DNA from: Methanosarcina sp. ERenArc_MAG2
GTDB taxonomy: Archaea > Halobacteriota > Methanosarcinia > Methanosarcinales > Methanosarcinaceae
Reading direction: 5' to 3'
Assembly: GCA_023955635.1 (NCBI GenBank)
Contig: JAMXHR010000002.1
Coordinates: 248,001-312,000, forward strand
DNA length: 64,000 nucleotides
Under the pieces are notes generated by a model. The model worked only from the letters and a program-made list of their open reading frames with translations. It ran no database searches and was not told the DNA's origin. Positions 38,269-49,196 of this stretch are shown here, piece by piece. Position 1 is the stretch's first letter. Every line of letters begins with the position of its first letter. The position numbers were made by a program, and so were the translations under genes.

Positions 38269-38740
38269 TATTATAGTTATTATTTGTTGGAAATCGATAC
38301 TACTCTATGATCTACATATCATTTTCTCCTCATTGTGATGATTGTGGCAGTAAGTTAGATGTGAATTCCTCACGGACTCGTCTTATTTTTTCGAGTATCG
38401 GCAATTTCTGCGGCTGCAAAGCCGATTTTAAGGGCTCCGTTCTTCACAAATTCTCATTTGATTGCTTTTTTTCCTCAAGTGAGTGAATCCTGGAGAATAA
38501 AAAGAGCACCTGAATAAGAGAAGTTCAATCTGTTTGCTTGTCCGGAAAATAAGAAAAAAGCAGAAACTCTGACTGATACATAAATACCAAATAGCTTAAA
38601 TATTTTGAAGTATTCTTCTCTCAAAATTCATACATTTATATAAATCCCCCATCTAGGATGTAGTAAAAAATAAAAGTTAAATTATTCTTAGCGCCTTCAA
38701 AAATCTAGGAAAAAAAGAGACTCTATTTCAAAATCCACTG

Positions 38741-38959
38741 ATGGACATAAAATTAAAAATCATTAGATTTGACATTGGTTACAATCTTTATGACATGATT
38801 TATGGGTTGAAGTCCTTAGATGTCGAATATTTATTTAAACTGAATCCAGGATTCTTCCTGTATCAGATTTCCCAAATACAAAGATCACTATATTTTGGAA
38901 CAGGATCAAAAAAGAACTTCAAAACTGAAAAACATTATGCCAGTAAACTTGTACAATAG
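38741..38959 (+). pseudogene. Unidentified small frame, possibly a gene remnant
   Basis: 72 residues starting MDIKLKIIRFDIGYNLYDMI with normal composition but no clear ribosome site. A decayed IS transposase piece is possible. It lies in a 1.1-kb stretch without a convincing gene. Confidence 0.3.
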
Positions 38960-38966
38960 GGATAAA

Positions 38967-39174
38967 ATGTTGCCTATCTTAACTGAATTGACCAGATCTC
39001 TTAGTTACATTATTACGGTTGATAAGAAAAGCAAAAGTGGAATAGAAAGAACCTCTGAAAAATGAGCTCAAACATTTTATGGAATACAAAAATACCATAA
39101 ATACCAATGTTCTTCGACCAGAAGGCAAATACGCTCCGGAAATTGCACTGTCTATCATCAGATCCTCTAAATAA
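38967..39174 (+). pseudogene. Unidentified small frame broken in the middle
   Basis: MLPILTELTRSLSYIITVDK runs to a stop at about 39064; in the next frame NELKHFMEYKNTINTNVLRP and APEIALSIIRSSK follow to a stop. Joined they would give about 68 residues. Not recognised; lies at the edge of the polysaccharide island. Confidence 0.3.
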
Positions 39175-39377
39175 GAAAAAATGATCCGGCTCTGAACACA
39201 AATGTGATAAAAAGATCAGAATGATTTAGTTGAGAAAGGGTTTTCGTACAATACTTCTTTATTTGGAACGTTAGGCATTATCTCATTAATGTTTTCTAAT
39301 AGTGTTGATTTCGTATTATTTTCCATTTTGTTTTGAAATCCCTGAAAAAGAAGTTTATTTAAAAGGTAAGGATTAAT

Positions 39378-40805
39378 ATGAGTACAGTTCAAAGAATTAC
39401 CAAAAACATAGCTATAACAGGCTTTTCTCAGCTACTCATTTCGGTATCAGGTTTTTTATTGGTAATTTATATAGCAAGATATTTAGGAAAAGCCGACTTC
39501 GGGAAATTTAATTTTGCTCTCTATTTTTCAACATTCTTTTTAATTATTGCAGATCCTGGAATAAGTAGTTTTATAATTAGAGAAATTGCAAGAAATAAAG
39601 AATTAACAAATGAATATGTGACAAATGCATCTTTAATCAAATCTATATTGTTACTGATTACATTTTTTACAATTGTAGTTTCTATAAACCTTATGGGTTA
39701 CCCACAAGATACAAAATTAATAGTGTATCTTTTTGGGACATATACGCTATTGACTTCTTTTTCATTAACTTTCAGAGCTGTATATCAAGCATTTGAAAAA
39801 ATGCAATGCACAGCTGTTTTAGATATAGCTAAACAGTTGATACTCATAATAAGTGTTTCTTTCGTAATATATTCAAATAGGAGCCTATTAGAATTAGCTT
39901 ACTGCTATGTGTTAACAGGTATTGTTGATGTTTTATTAAATGTTATTTTTTTGAAAAAAGTCGAACACATAGAACCAAAATTTAATTTAGCATTGTGGAA
40001 GCCTATGATTATCAAAGCATTCCCTTTTGGATTAAATAGTTTTTTCGCGGTGTTCTTTTTCAAAATAGATACTTTCATGTTATCGGTAATTAAAGGATAT
40101 GTGGAAGTTGGAATATATTCAGCCGCTTATACTCCTTTACTGGCATTGAGTACTGTTACATCTAATATGATTACCACAGCTATTTATCCAGTAATGTCAA
40201 AAAATTTTGTCCATCTAAAAAATTCTTTGGAATTTATGACAGCTTACTCTTCAAAGTATATTATGATTATAGGACTTCCAATTTCGATTGGATGTTTTAC
40301 TCTGGCAAATCAATTCATAAACTTATTCTATGGTGATCAATACTCAGAGTCTGTAATTGCATTTCAAATTTTAGCTTTATTTATACCGCTTAGACTTATT
40401 AGTGGAATAACCGGAACACTTTTAACATCTATAGACAAACAAAATATCCGTACTTTCAGCGTTGGAATTTGCGCTGCAATTAACATTATTTTAAATATCA
40501 TATTGATTCCAAATTTGGGATTTATTGGTGCAGCGGTTTCAACGGTTGTATCCGAATTATGTTTGTACATAATATTTCTAATTTATATTCAGAAATATTA
40601 TAAGAAAATAAATATAAATCAATATTTTACAAAACCTTTTGTAGCCTCTTTATTAATGGGTCTTTTTATTACCCTGACTCCAGAATTGAACTTATATTTA
40701 TTAGTAATGATTTCTGCAATTGTATATATTATAGCATTGTTATTTTTGGGAACATTTGATCAAGAAGACAAAAAGATCTTCAAACAAATTTTCAAGTCGG
40801 TGTGA
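39378..40805 (+). CDS. Polysaccharide flippase, Wzx/MATE-like
   Basis: 475 residues, ATG after AAGGTAAGGA. About twelve to fourteen membrane helices and the typical family start (NIAITGFSQLLISVSGFLLV, YLGKADFGKFNFALYFSTFF). It should move lipid-linked oligosaccharide across the membrane to the outside. It opens the polysaccharide island and is followed after three bases by the iron-sulfur protein gene. The DNA here is markedly A+T rich compared with the flanks. Confidence 0.85.
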   Translation: MSTVQRITKNIAITGFSQLLISVSGFLLVIYIARYLGKADFGKFNFALYFSTFFLIIADPGISSFIIREIARNKELTNEYVTNASLIKSILLLITFFTIVVSINLMGYPQDTKLIVYLFGTYTLLTSFSLTFRAVYQAFEKMQCTAVLDIAKQLILIISVSFVIYSNRSLLELAYCYVLTGIVDVLLNVIFLKKVEHIEPKFNLALWKPMIIKAFPFGLNSFFAVFFFKIDTFMLSVIKGYVEVGIYSAAYTPLLALSTVTSNMITTAIYPVMSKNFVHLKNSLEFMTAYSSKYIMIIGLPISIGCFTLANQFINLFYGDQYSESVIAFQILALFIPLRLISGITGTLLTSIDKQNIRTFSVGICAAINIILNIILIPNLGFIGAAVSTVVSELCLYIIFLIYIQKYYKKININQYFTKPFVASLLMGLFITLTPELNLYLLVMISAIVYIIALLFLGTFDQEDKKIFKQIFKSV

Positions 40806-40808
40806 GCC

Positions 40809-42109
40809 ATGAAAAACAATACAATTAAATTTGTCATAGATAAAGAATCATGTTCCGGATGTGGAACATGTTTTTCGTTGTGTCCAAATAATGCTATAGA
40901 AATGAGAATTGACGAAAAAAAGGAATTTATTTACCCAGAATAAATGATATAAAATGTAATTCATGTGGCATTTGCTGCAAAGTGTGTCCAGGATATGAAT
41001 TTAGCTATGATTCACTAAATCTTGAAATATTTGGACGAAAACCGGAAAATATGCTTATTGGAAACTCTTTAAATTGCTATGCGGGTTTTTCAACAAATGA
41101 GTCTGTTCGCTTCAATTCTTCGTCTGGGGGACTAATTACACAAATTTTGATATTTGCTCTGGAGAAAGGCATAATAGATGGTGCATTAGTCATAAAAATG
41201 AATAAAGATAAACCTCTGGAACCAGAACCCTTTATTGCAAGAACAAAAGAAGAAATAATCGAAGCCGCTCAATCAAAATATTGCCCTGTTCCTGCAAACG
41301 TTGCAGTAAAACAAATAATAGATTCAAATCCTAACGAAAAATTTGCGGTTGTTGGATTACCCTGCCATATAAACGGAATACGAAAAGCGCAACAGATCAA
41401 TAAAAAGCTTAAAAACAATATTGTTTTTTGTTTAGGGATACTTTGTAATCATACTCCAAATTTCCTTGCAACTGATCTTTTTTTGCAAAGATATAATGTC
41501 AAAAAAGAAGATATTATAAAGATAGATTATAGAGGAAATGGCTGGCCAGGCTTTATGCGTATAGAAACCACAAAATCTACTTTGAAAATTTCACTGGGGA
41601 AATATTGGTGGTTTATAGGTTCTCATTTCTTTTATCCAAAAAGTTGTTTAACCTGTAGTGATGGATTTTGTGAGTTATCTGACGCATCTTTTGGGGATGC
41701 TTGGCTCCCCGAATATTCACACGACAATAAAGGTACATCAGTAGTAGTTACAAGAACCGAAAAAATGTCACAGTTGTTATGTGATATGAAAAACGAATTA
41801 GAATTAATAAAAATAGATGATAACAGGATTACTCAATCACAGATGGGAATGCTTTACTTTAAAAAGAAAAGTCTGAACGCTAGATTAAAGTTTATTTCTA
41901 ACTCCTCAAAATCACAAGAAGTACTAAATCCTGATCTTATTGACTATATTCTTTCCATATATGTTTGTTTTACTGTACTAATATCTTCTAATCCAATTAT
42001 TAGAAAAATGTTAGCAAAAGTGCCTTTAAGAGTTATGTGGTTATACAAGTTACCATATAGTATTATCGTAAATTCAATAAATTCAAAAAATATGTGGAAA
42101 AAGAATTAG
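40809..42109 (+). CDS. FrhB-like F420 hydrogenase/dehydrogenase beta-family protein, one frameshift
   Basis: About 433 residues. N terminus has two 4Fe-4S motifs (CSGCGTCFSLCP and CNSCGICCKVCP), then the FrhB/FpoF-type domain (FSTNESVRFNSSSGGLITQI, GLPCHINGIRKAQ, SCLTCSDGFCELSDASFGDA). The A7 run at 40915-40921 needs an eighth base to join the ferredoxin part to the rest. Proteins of this kind occur in polysaccharide clusters next to pyruvyl-transferase genes, as here, and may reduce or modify a sugar with F420H2 or ferredoxin; the exact reaction is unknown. Confidence 0.8.
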
Positions 42110-42119
42110 ATGAATGAAT

Positions 42120-43340
42120 TTATAAGTTATCTAACAAATCTTTCACATATTTCCCATTTAACAAAGCTTTTTCTTTTATTTGAGGAATTGTTATTCTCAA
42201 TGCCTGTTTTATAATATCGCGATTATTCCAACAATCGCAAATTTTATTCATTAAACTATCATAATTAAGATCTTCAATATCTATTATATAATTCTCTTGC
42301 TTTAACATCTGTCCAATAATTCCATGCATTTTATGACTGTAAGCAATTCCAACTGTTGGCACATACATGGATGTTGCTGCAATTGTGGCATGCATTCTTG
42401 CACCTACAAATAAATCACATATTCCAATTATTCCTTTTAATTCATCAGCATTGTACTCATTTTGTAGTATATTTACCTTAGATTTATTTTTAATAACACT
42501 GTATATTTCAGAGATAACCTTTTTATCACTAACTTCTTCCGTATATACATGCGGGATCATAATAATATTCGCATTAAATTTTTCAATTATACTGTCAATT
42601 ACTCTTGCAAATATACCTACAACCTCTTCGTTTGAGTCTTCTGAACCTGATTTTCTATATTGGTTTATTAAACCACTAGGATTTATTCCAATAAGTGGTC
42701 GATTATTAACATCTACGCCTTCATTTAATAAAATCTCAAGAACAACTGATTGAGATACAGGTTCCAGGTTAAAAGCAGAATCAGCCGTTAAATATATTTT
42801 TGGTTTTGTGATTTTATTTTGCTCAAGATATTGTTTGGATAAATCTTCTCTGACGGTTATTAATGTAGTTCTATTTAATACCTGATTTGCGATGAAACTA
42901 AAAAAAGAATTTTTATAGTAACCTAAGCTCTCTGCATAAAGAACTACAGGTTTATCTAACAAAATAGCATATGATATGTTTAATAGACTAGCCAACCCAA
43001 ATTTTTCTCCACTTAAATGATCTCCGCCTGTGTTTATGACAATATCTGAATCATAATAACAAAACAGACTTGATTTCTCCGAAACTGGAAAAGAAATACC
43101 AATTTGTTTTAACATTTTGATTACAGAACATTCAATTAGATAGATCCAGGGATATGGATTCTTTAATGGTTTCAGAGCCAGTTGTTTCTTTATTGGAATT
43201 TCTTTTTGATCAGTTTCCATTCCCATGAAAGTAAATTGAGAATTCGGGATATATTTCTGTACAGTATCAACTAATGAAGATATTAAAGCTTGAGATCCTC
43301 TATTTGAAACTTTTACATGTAATACAAGTATTTTAGTCAT
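42120..43340 (-). CDS. Polysaccharide pyruvyl transferase family protein
   Basis: 406 residues, ATG after GAGGAAAATAT. Typical family motifs: ILVLHVKVSNRGSQALISSL at the start, NTGGDHLSG, VTVREDLSKQYL, GARMHATIAATSM near the C terminus. The family transfers pyruvate from phosphoenolpyruvate to a sugar as a ketal, in the cytoplasm before export. It faces the iron-sulfur gene convergently and is the last gene of the minus-strand block. Confidence 0.85.
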   Translation of the reverse strand: MTKILVLHVKVSNRGSQALISSLVDTVQKYIPNSQFTFMGMETDQKEIPIKKQLALKPLKNPYPWIYLIECSVIKMLKQIGISFPVSEKSSLFCYYDSDIVINTGGDHLSGEKFGLASLLNISYAILLDKPVVLYAESLGYYKNSFFSFIANQVLNRTTLITVREDLSKQYLEQNKITKPKIYLTADSAFNLEPVSQSVVLEILLNEGVDVNNRPLIGINPSGLINQYRKSGSEDSNEEVVGIFARVIDSIIEKFNANIIMIPHVYTEEVSDKKVISEIYSVIKNKSKVNILQNEYNADELKGIIGICDLFVGARMHATIAATSMYVPTVGIAYSHKMHGIIGQMLKQENYIIDIEDLNYDSLMNKICDCWNNRDIIKQALRITIPQIKEKALLNGKYVKDLLDNL

Positions 43341-43382
43341 ATATTTTCCTCAACAAAATATAGTCAAAACAACTTTAATTAA

Positions 43383-45322
43383 TTAATTAATTAAATAATA
43401 GCCAATTATTTCGTTGTTATCGTAAACTTTATCATACATGTTCAGTTTTTCATGAAAGCTATTTCCAAAAATTTCAGTAGTAGTTTCCAATTTTGTGTAT
43501 TTTACATTATAGCTATTATTCAAAACCCGCTGAATCCTTACTGGTCTATTAAGAGTATATTTTCTCCATAAAAAAATTGTGTCATTTTCACTATATATTT
43601 GATCCTGGTTTGATATAGTTCTATTTTCAAGTCCCAATTTTATCTCTAAAGTTGTGCGTCCAAATTGATAATCACTGATAATATTTGACGAATATTTAGA
43701 TAGAGTATCAAATCCTTTCATTTCATTTTCAGTAAAAAATACTGAAGGGGTTGAATTTTTAAGCCACAACGGGCTATCAGTGTTTGAAACAGTGTTTGAA
43801 GTCATTAGAAAACAAAACAAAAAGAAAAATGTCATAATAAATACTTTAATTGTTTTGGGATTCTGAATTCGTTTTAATATTTCCATTAATGCAAAAGAAG
43901 TCATCATACTTAAGAAAAAATATTCAAAAATAAACCATCTATCTGGTATAATATTTCTTATACCAAAAAAGGGAAATGCAAATGTAATACTCAAAAGTAA
44001 TGTAACACAAGTTATTATTGATAAAGTAAGTCTATTACGATATTTAGGCGATATCCAAAATAATCCACCAATTATTGAAAAAGAAGAAAAATAGAAAAAC
44101 CTATTAGGTTCACAAACCTTTCAGAAAAAGGAGGCAATGTAACTGCATATTCGAGAATAGTTTCTGGCCTATTTAAGAAACCCATATAATTACTAATATG
44201 TAGTCCTAAACTTTGTACCATTCGATCAAAAAACGGTCTGCCTCCTTTCGAATATAAAGCTACCATCCAGTACTGTAATAATCCAACTGCTGCTAGAATA
44301 GTTACACTCACGAAATCAGTAGATGTTTTCTTCCCAGATACTTTATTATAACTAATTATGAATAAAGAGAAACCAATTAGTGTGACAAATAATATAAAAG
44401 AAGAAACAGCATGAGCTAAAAACATAGATAGTATCAGCAGTACTAGAATAATTGCCCAGTTATAATAGTCTTTGTTATGATGATTATCAAGCTTATCAAA
44501 AGTGAATAAATATAATTTTGCAATTATATACATTATAAAGAAATTTAGGGAAACTCCATATGTAGTCGTTTGAGGTTGGGAGCCCCATAATATATTATAA
44601 TCAGTGACATTTAAAATTAATAGAGAAAAAAGTGCCATTTTTTCATCAAAACAAGTTCTTACAATTAAATATACACATATCGAAGAGATAACAAACGGAA
44701 GTATAATTGCAATATTAGATGCATCTATGATATCACAATTTAGCAAAAGTTTAGTAATCGCAACTTGTAAATGCATTAAAGGGAAATAAGTTTCTTTGCT
44801 CCATAAAACAGATATATTGCCGTCAATTGCAAGTTGATTATTCATTATTAAATGCTTAGATGAATCAGATAATGGTAGATAACTAAAAAAATAATAGATT
44901 GAATATATTAAATTGAGAGAAATCATGAAAATTTGTAGTATGTGAAATAAGATTTCTTTTTTTGAATCTACGCATAAAATAGAAATGGATAAAACCATTG
45001 CACATAAAGATATTAATATAAAATAAATAAGGGGACGAATTTCAGAAAAGTGAAGTACACAAATACTAATTGAAAATAGATTAAAAAATAATATTTTGTA
45101 TATAATTTTCATTTTTTTTGTTTCATAAACTTCTAAAATAGACTGAGAATTCTTTTTAATAAGAATATATATAGTAGATGCTAAAGAAATAGCAATTCCC
45201 ACTGCTAATAAGTACATAGTCGAACTTAAAAGATACATTGAAGAAATGATAATGCCTATTATCATTCCCAATATGGCGAAAAATGTATCTAAATCTTTGA
45301 TTTTTTTAAAATATATCTTCAT
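43383..45322 (-). CDS. Multi-pass membrane protein, GT39/GT-C-like, one frameshift
   Basis: About 647 residues from ATG (MKIYFKKIKDLDTFF) with GGAAGA upstream. Some twelve membrane helices, a YLPLSDSSKHLI segment in the first outer loop and a large C-terminal outer domain ending in ENDTIFLWRKYTLNRPVRIQ. The layout is that of lipid-phosphate-sugar-dependent glycosyltransferases, but no signature is certain. The A5 run at 44079-44083 needs one base more; the joined frame reads LFSIIGGLFWISPKYRNRL. It is in the polysaccharide block on the minus strand. Confidence 0.7.
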
Positions 45323-45561
45323 TTCTGATCTTCCCAAGAACAATATCAATTTACTATTTAGAAATTTTCCCTAAGCTTTCCGACACAAAAGGAGATTTTA
45401 TCCATTTAGTCTATTTGCAGTTAATTATTCCCGTGTTATCCAAGTATCTTACCAAAATAAGCAAAATCTTGTAGCTATATTTTTTGTTGCACAATTCATA
45501 GAATTGAACCTGACAATCTCAGAAAAGATTACAAAGTACAAAGCCTAATAAAACGTTATTT

Positions 45562-46733
45562 TCAAACAATGTTTCTGTAAATTTGTAATGTTTTTACAGT
45601 CACATCACTCCACGCAAACTGCTTCACATATTTTAATATTTCTTCGCAATTCCATTCTTTATTCAAAGCGTCTATAATTTTTTTAGAAATATCTTCTGGG
45701 CTTTTTACTACAACTAAATAGCCATATTCTTCAGAAATTACAACTTCTTCGCTGCCACCATTGTAAGTTGATATTACAGGTTTTCCGCATGCCATTGCCT
45801 CTATAAGAACAACACCAAAACTTTCGCTCAAGCTTGGAAGTACAAAAACATCACAAGCATTCATCCAAAGAGGTAATGCTTCATCAGGGATGAATCCAAT
45901 TAATTTTACGTATTTTTCCAGCTTCAAATCATTTATTTGGCTCTGTAATTTATCTTTTAGTTTACCAGAACCTCCAATGAAACAAAAAACATTTTTTCTT
46001 TCCTTTTGAATAATATCCATTGCCTCAATGAGGTAATTAAACCCTTTTCTCTCAATTAACCAGCCTAATGTAAAAAGAATTTTTACATTCTGAGGAAGCC
46101 CCAATGATTCTCTGCATTCCTTTTGATCAAGCGGCTTAAATCTTGATGAAAAACCATTTGGAATTGAGAATGAGTTTTCATTGAACTTCTTTAATACTGG
46201 TACATCTTTTCTGTTAACTCGAATCAATGCGTCAGCATTTTTCCAGGCATAGTTTAAAGGGGATAGTTCATGTCCACTTCCTGATAGAAGCGTTCCGAAT
46301 TGGCATGAAGCGTTATGACTACAGGCACATTATATTTGGATTTCAGTTTAACTCCAATATATCCGGATGGCCATGTAAAATGAGCATGAATAATATCAAA
46401 AGAAATATTCTCTTTTTTTATTAAATTCTCTACAATTTGCAGACGGTTATCAATCAATACTTTTCTAAAATAAAGAATTGGCATATAAAAGGAGCGGGGA
46501 TAGTAAACCCTAACATTCTCGTAATTATAATTATTACACAATTTATCTTTAGGATATTGTTTAAAACTGAAAAGAACAGGGGAGATAACAATAATTTCTT
46601 TAAAGTATTTTTTCAATTCATCAACTTGATTTTTTACGAAACTGTTCCCTATATAGCTACCACTTTCATTAGGATAAGCAGGTGTCAATACCAGTAAACT
46701 TTTGTTGATAAATTGATCACAGTTTGTGGTCAT
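45562..46733 (-). CDS. Glycosyltransferase family 4, one frameshift
   Basis: About 390 residues from ATG with AGGT nine bases before. N-terminal half: LLVLTPAYPNESGSYIGNSF, IIHAHFTWPSGYIGVKLKSK, VITLHANSER. C-terminal half: FTLGWLIERKGFNYLIEAM, FIGGSGKLKDKLQ, FVLPSLSESFGVVLIEAMAC GKP with the E-x7-E sugar-nucleotide motif. The G4 run at 46259-46262 needs a fifth base. It adds a sugar from a nucleotide donor in the cytoplasm, retaining configuration; acceptor unknown. Followed upstream by the sugar dehydrogenase gene. Confidence 0.85.
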
Positions 46734-46789
46734 AATTTCATACCTGGGCCAAATTCTGTTTTTAAACGTTGACAGGATCAATACAGTTT

Positions 46790-48121
46790 TTATTGCATAC
46801 CGTTATTTCCTTTACCAATGCCCAGATGGATGGCATTTTCAACGCAAAAATTCAAATTTTTACAATCAATAATAACAGGATAATTCATTAGTTTGCATAA
46901 TTCCTTCATATTTAGCTCTCTGAAGGAGTTGTGATCTGTGACAAAAATTACGCAGTCAGATTCTTTCAATGCCTCTTCAATTGTAGCTTCAGAATAAAAC
47001 TTTCCTATTTTAGTTTTTATTGAACTGGCATATGGATCATAGACTTTTACATCAGCACCTAAATTTACAAGTTCTTCAATAATTTTAACTGAAGGGGACT
47101 CTCTGGTATCATCAATGTTCTTTTTATATGCAAGGCCCATAACAGCAACTTGTGATCCGTATATTCTTTTGTTAACCTTTAACAGACCTTTTTCAATGAG
47201 GTTAATCGCGTGAATTTTCATGAAATCATTTATTTCCCCTGAAGTTTCAATAAATCTGGGGATGAAACCGAACTTTTTAGCCCTATAAGACATGTAGAAC
47301 GGATCGAGAGGAATACAATGCCCACCTATACCGGGACCAGGGTAAAAGGGCATAAATCCGTAGGGTTTGGAAGAAGCTGCATTAATAACTTCCCAGGTGT
47401 CTATCCCCATCTTTTCGAAAATGAGGGCAAGTTCATTTACAAGTGCGATATTCACATTTCTAAAAATATTTTCCACAATTTTTACAGCTTCTGCTGTTTT
47501 GGCATCGTTTACTTTAATGACTTTATCGATTATGCTTTCATAGAGAGCAAAAGCAATTTCCGTACACTCGTCGTTGATTCCACCAACAACTTTTGGTGTG
47601 GTTTCTACAGAATATTGTTTATTTCCGGGATCAATCCTTTCCGGAGAGTAGGCTAAACCGAAATCAACCGTGGCTTTCAGTCCAGTGCCTTCCAGTATTG
47701 GGAGTACAACTTCCTCAGTTGTTCCCGGATAAGTAGTACTTTCCAGAATTATGAATTGTCCTTTTCTTAAAACTGAAGCAATAGTTTTGCTTGCACTTTT
47801 GATATAACTCAAATCAGGCTCAAGTTGTTCAGTCAATGGAGTTGGAACACAGATTATTATGAAATCGCAGTTTTTAAGCTGTTCTGGATCTTTAGTGGGA
47901 ATAAAGGAGTTATTTACGTATTTTTGAAGGGTTAGATCGGTGACATCAAGAATATGTGACTTGCCAGATTTTAAATTGGTTATACACTGTTCATATACAT
48001 CGTAACCGATTGTGTTAAAATGCTTGGAGAATGCCATCGAAAGAGGTAAGCCGACATATCCAAGCCCTATTACTCCGACGCATGCTGTTTTATTTCTGAT
48101 TTTTTCTCTTATGTTTTTCAT
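46790..48121 (-). CDS. UDP-N-acetyl-hexosamine 6-dehydrogenase (WecC/WbpA-like)
   Basis: 443 residues. N-terminal NAD fold VGVIGLGYVGLPLSMAFSK, central domain with the catalytic cysteine in PGPGIGGHCIPLDP, C-terminal UDP-binding domain (MGLAYKKNIDDTRESPS). It oxidises C6 of a UDP-sugar, most likely UDP-GlcNAc or UDP-ManNAc, with two NAD to a uronic acid used in the surface polysaccharide. The length fits the family. It is next to the DUF354 gene on the same strand. Confidence 0.85.
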   Translation of the reverse strand: MKNIREKIRNKTACVGVIGLGYVGLPLSMAFSKHFNTIGYDVYEQCITNLKSGKSHILDVTDLTLQKYVNNSFIPTKDPEQLKNCDFIIICVPTPLTEQLEPDLSYIKSASKTIASVLRKGQFIILESTTYPGTTEEVVLPILEGTGLKATVDFGLAYSPERIDPGNKQYSVETTPKVVGGINDECTEIAFALYESIIDKVIKVNDAKTAEAVKIVENIFRNVNIALVNELALIFEKMGIDTWEVINAASSKPYGFMPFYPGPGIGGHCIPLDPFYMSYRAKKFGFIPRFIETSGEINDFMKIHAINLIEKGLLKVNKRIYGSQVAVMGLAYKKNIDDTRESPSVKIIEELVNLGADVKVYDPYASSIKTKIGKFYSEATIEEALKESDCVIFVTDHNSFRELNMKELCKLMNYPVIIDCKNLNFCVENAIHLGIGKGNNGMQ

Positions 48122-48139
48122 AACAGGTCCCTTTTATAT

Positions 48140-49170
48140 TTAATGAATAGCTTTTTCCATTGCTTTTACCATAAATTCAGTAACATCAATTTTATCATGG
48201 AGTAATTTTCTTCTTTTCTGCTTACCTTCAGATTTTAAGTTTGGATTTTCAAGTAAATCTAATGCTTTTCTGAAAGCTTCTTCTTCCATATTTTGTTCAT
48301 CTGAAAAATTATACACGAGATCGTATTTTGATTCTTCCTCGTTAGTATAACCGGTTCGTAAGGTGTTTACATATACAGCATGAGTACCTAAAACAGCACA
48401 CTCCGAAGCTGTTGTGGCTCCTTCTCCGATGTACAGAGTTGCATAATAAAGAAGGTCATGGAGTTTTTCAGGTGAAACCTTTATTTTGTACTTATCCAGT
48501 TCAGGTCCTAAAGGCTGTTCCGAAGTAATCAATACATGTCCATATTTTTCCAGTTCTTTTACAAGTTTTACTTTGTTTTTAATTCCAGCTTGTCCCGTAT
48601 CATGATGCGCTTTCCAGGAAACGAATCTTAAAATTATTATTGTATCAGTTTCACCTAACCCTATCTCTTCAAGAACTGCCGGATTTGGAGAAAAGTGATT
48701 CGGATGCAGGTATGCAAGTTCATGATACCCCTTATATCGAGCCTGTTTTTTCCCGAAATCTTCATAAAAACAGGAAGGAGTATAAACTTTCTCAACAAAA
48801 GGATTAATTATTTTTCGAGCAAATTTCTGGTGCTCAGTGTCATTGAATATAAATGCTTTTTTCTTAGTAACCAGGAAGCGTGTGCTACACATGGATTTAT
48901 AATCCCTGCCAAAACATCGGGATTAAATTTGATTGCAACATTCAGAAATTTGTAATCTCGAACGATCCATTCCTTAAATACACTACCATTTTCAGGCGCT
49001 GTAGATGTCAGAATTTTATGAGGAATATCATAAGCGTTTAAAAGGTCAATAGTCACCTCTTTGTCTCTAGAAGTAACCATCACTTCATGACCTTTTTCAC
49101 GGAGATTCCAAATAGCGTTTTTAAAGAAATGCACGTGACCAGGATGTCCCATGTCTATAAGAACTCTCAA
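48140..49170 (-). CDS. DUF354 protein, GT-B-like, one frameshift
   Basis: About 344 residues from TTG at 49170 with GGGAG eight bases upstream (MRVLIDMGHPGHVHFFKNAI). The second half has YIGEGATTASECAVLGTHAV, a donor-site-like loop, as in UDP-GlcNAc 2-epimerase/GT-B folds. DUF354 proteins are found in archaeal polysaccharide clusters, role unproven. The T6 run at 48857-48862 needs one more base to join the frames at LLRKKAFIFNDTEHQKFAR. Confidence 0.8.
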
Positions 49171-49196
49171 AATTTTCGACTCCCGAGAATAAAAAA

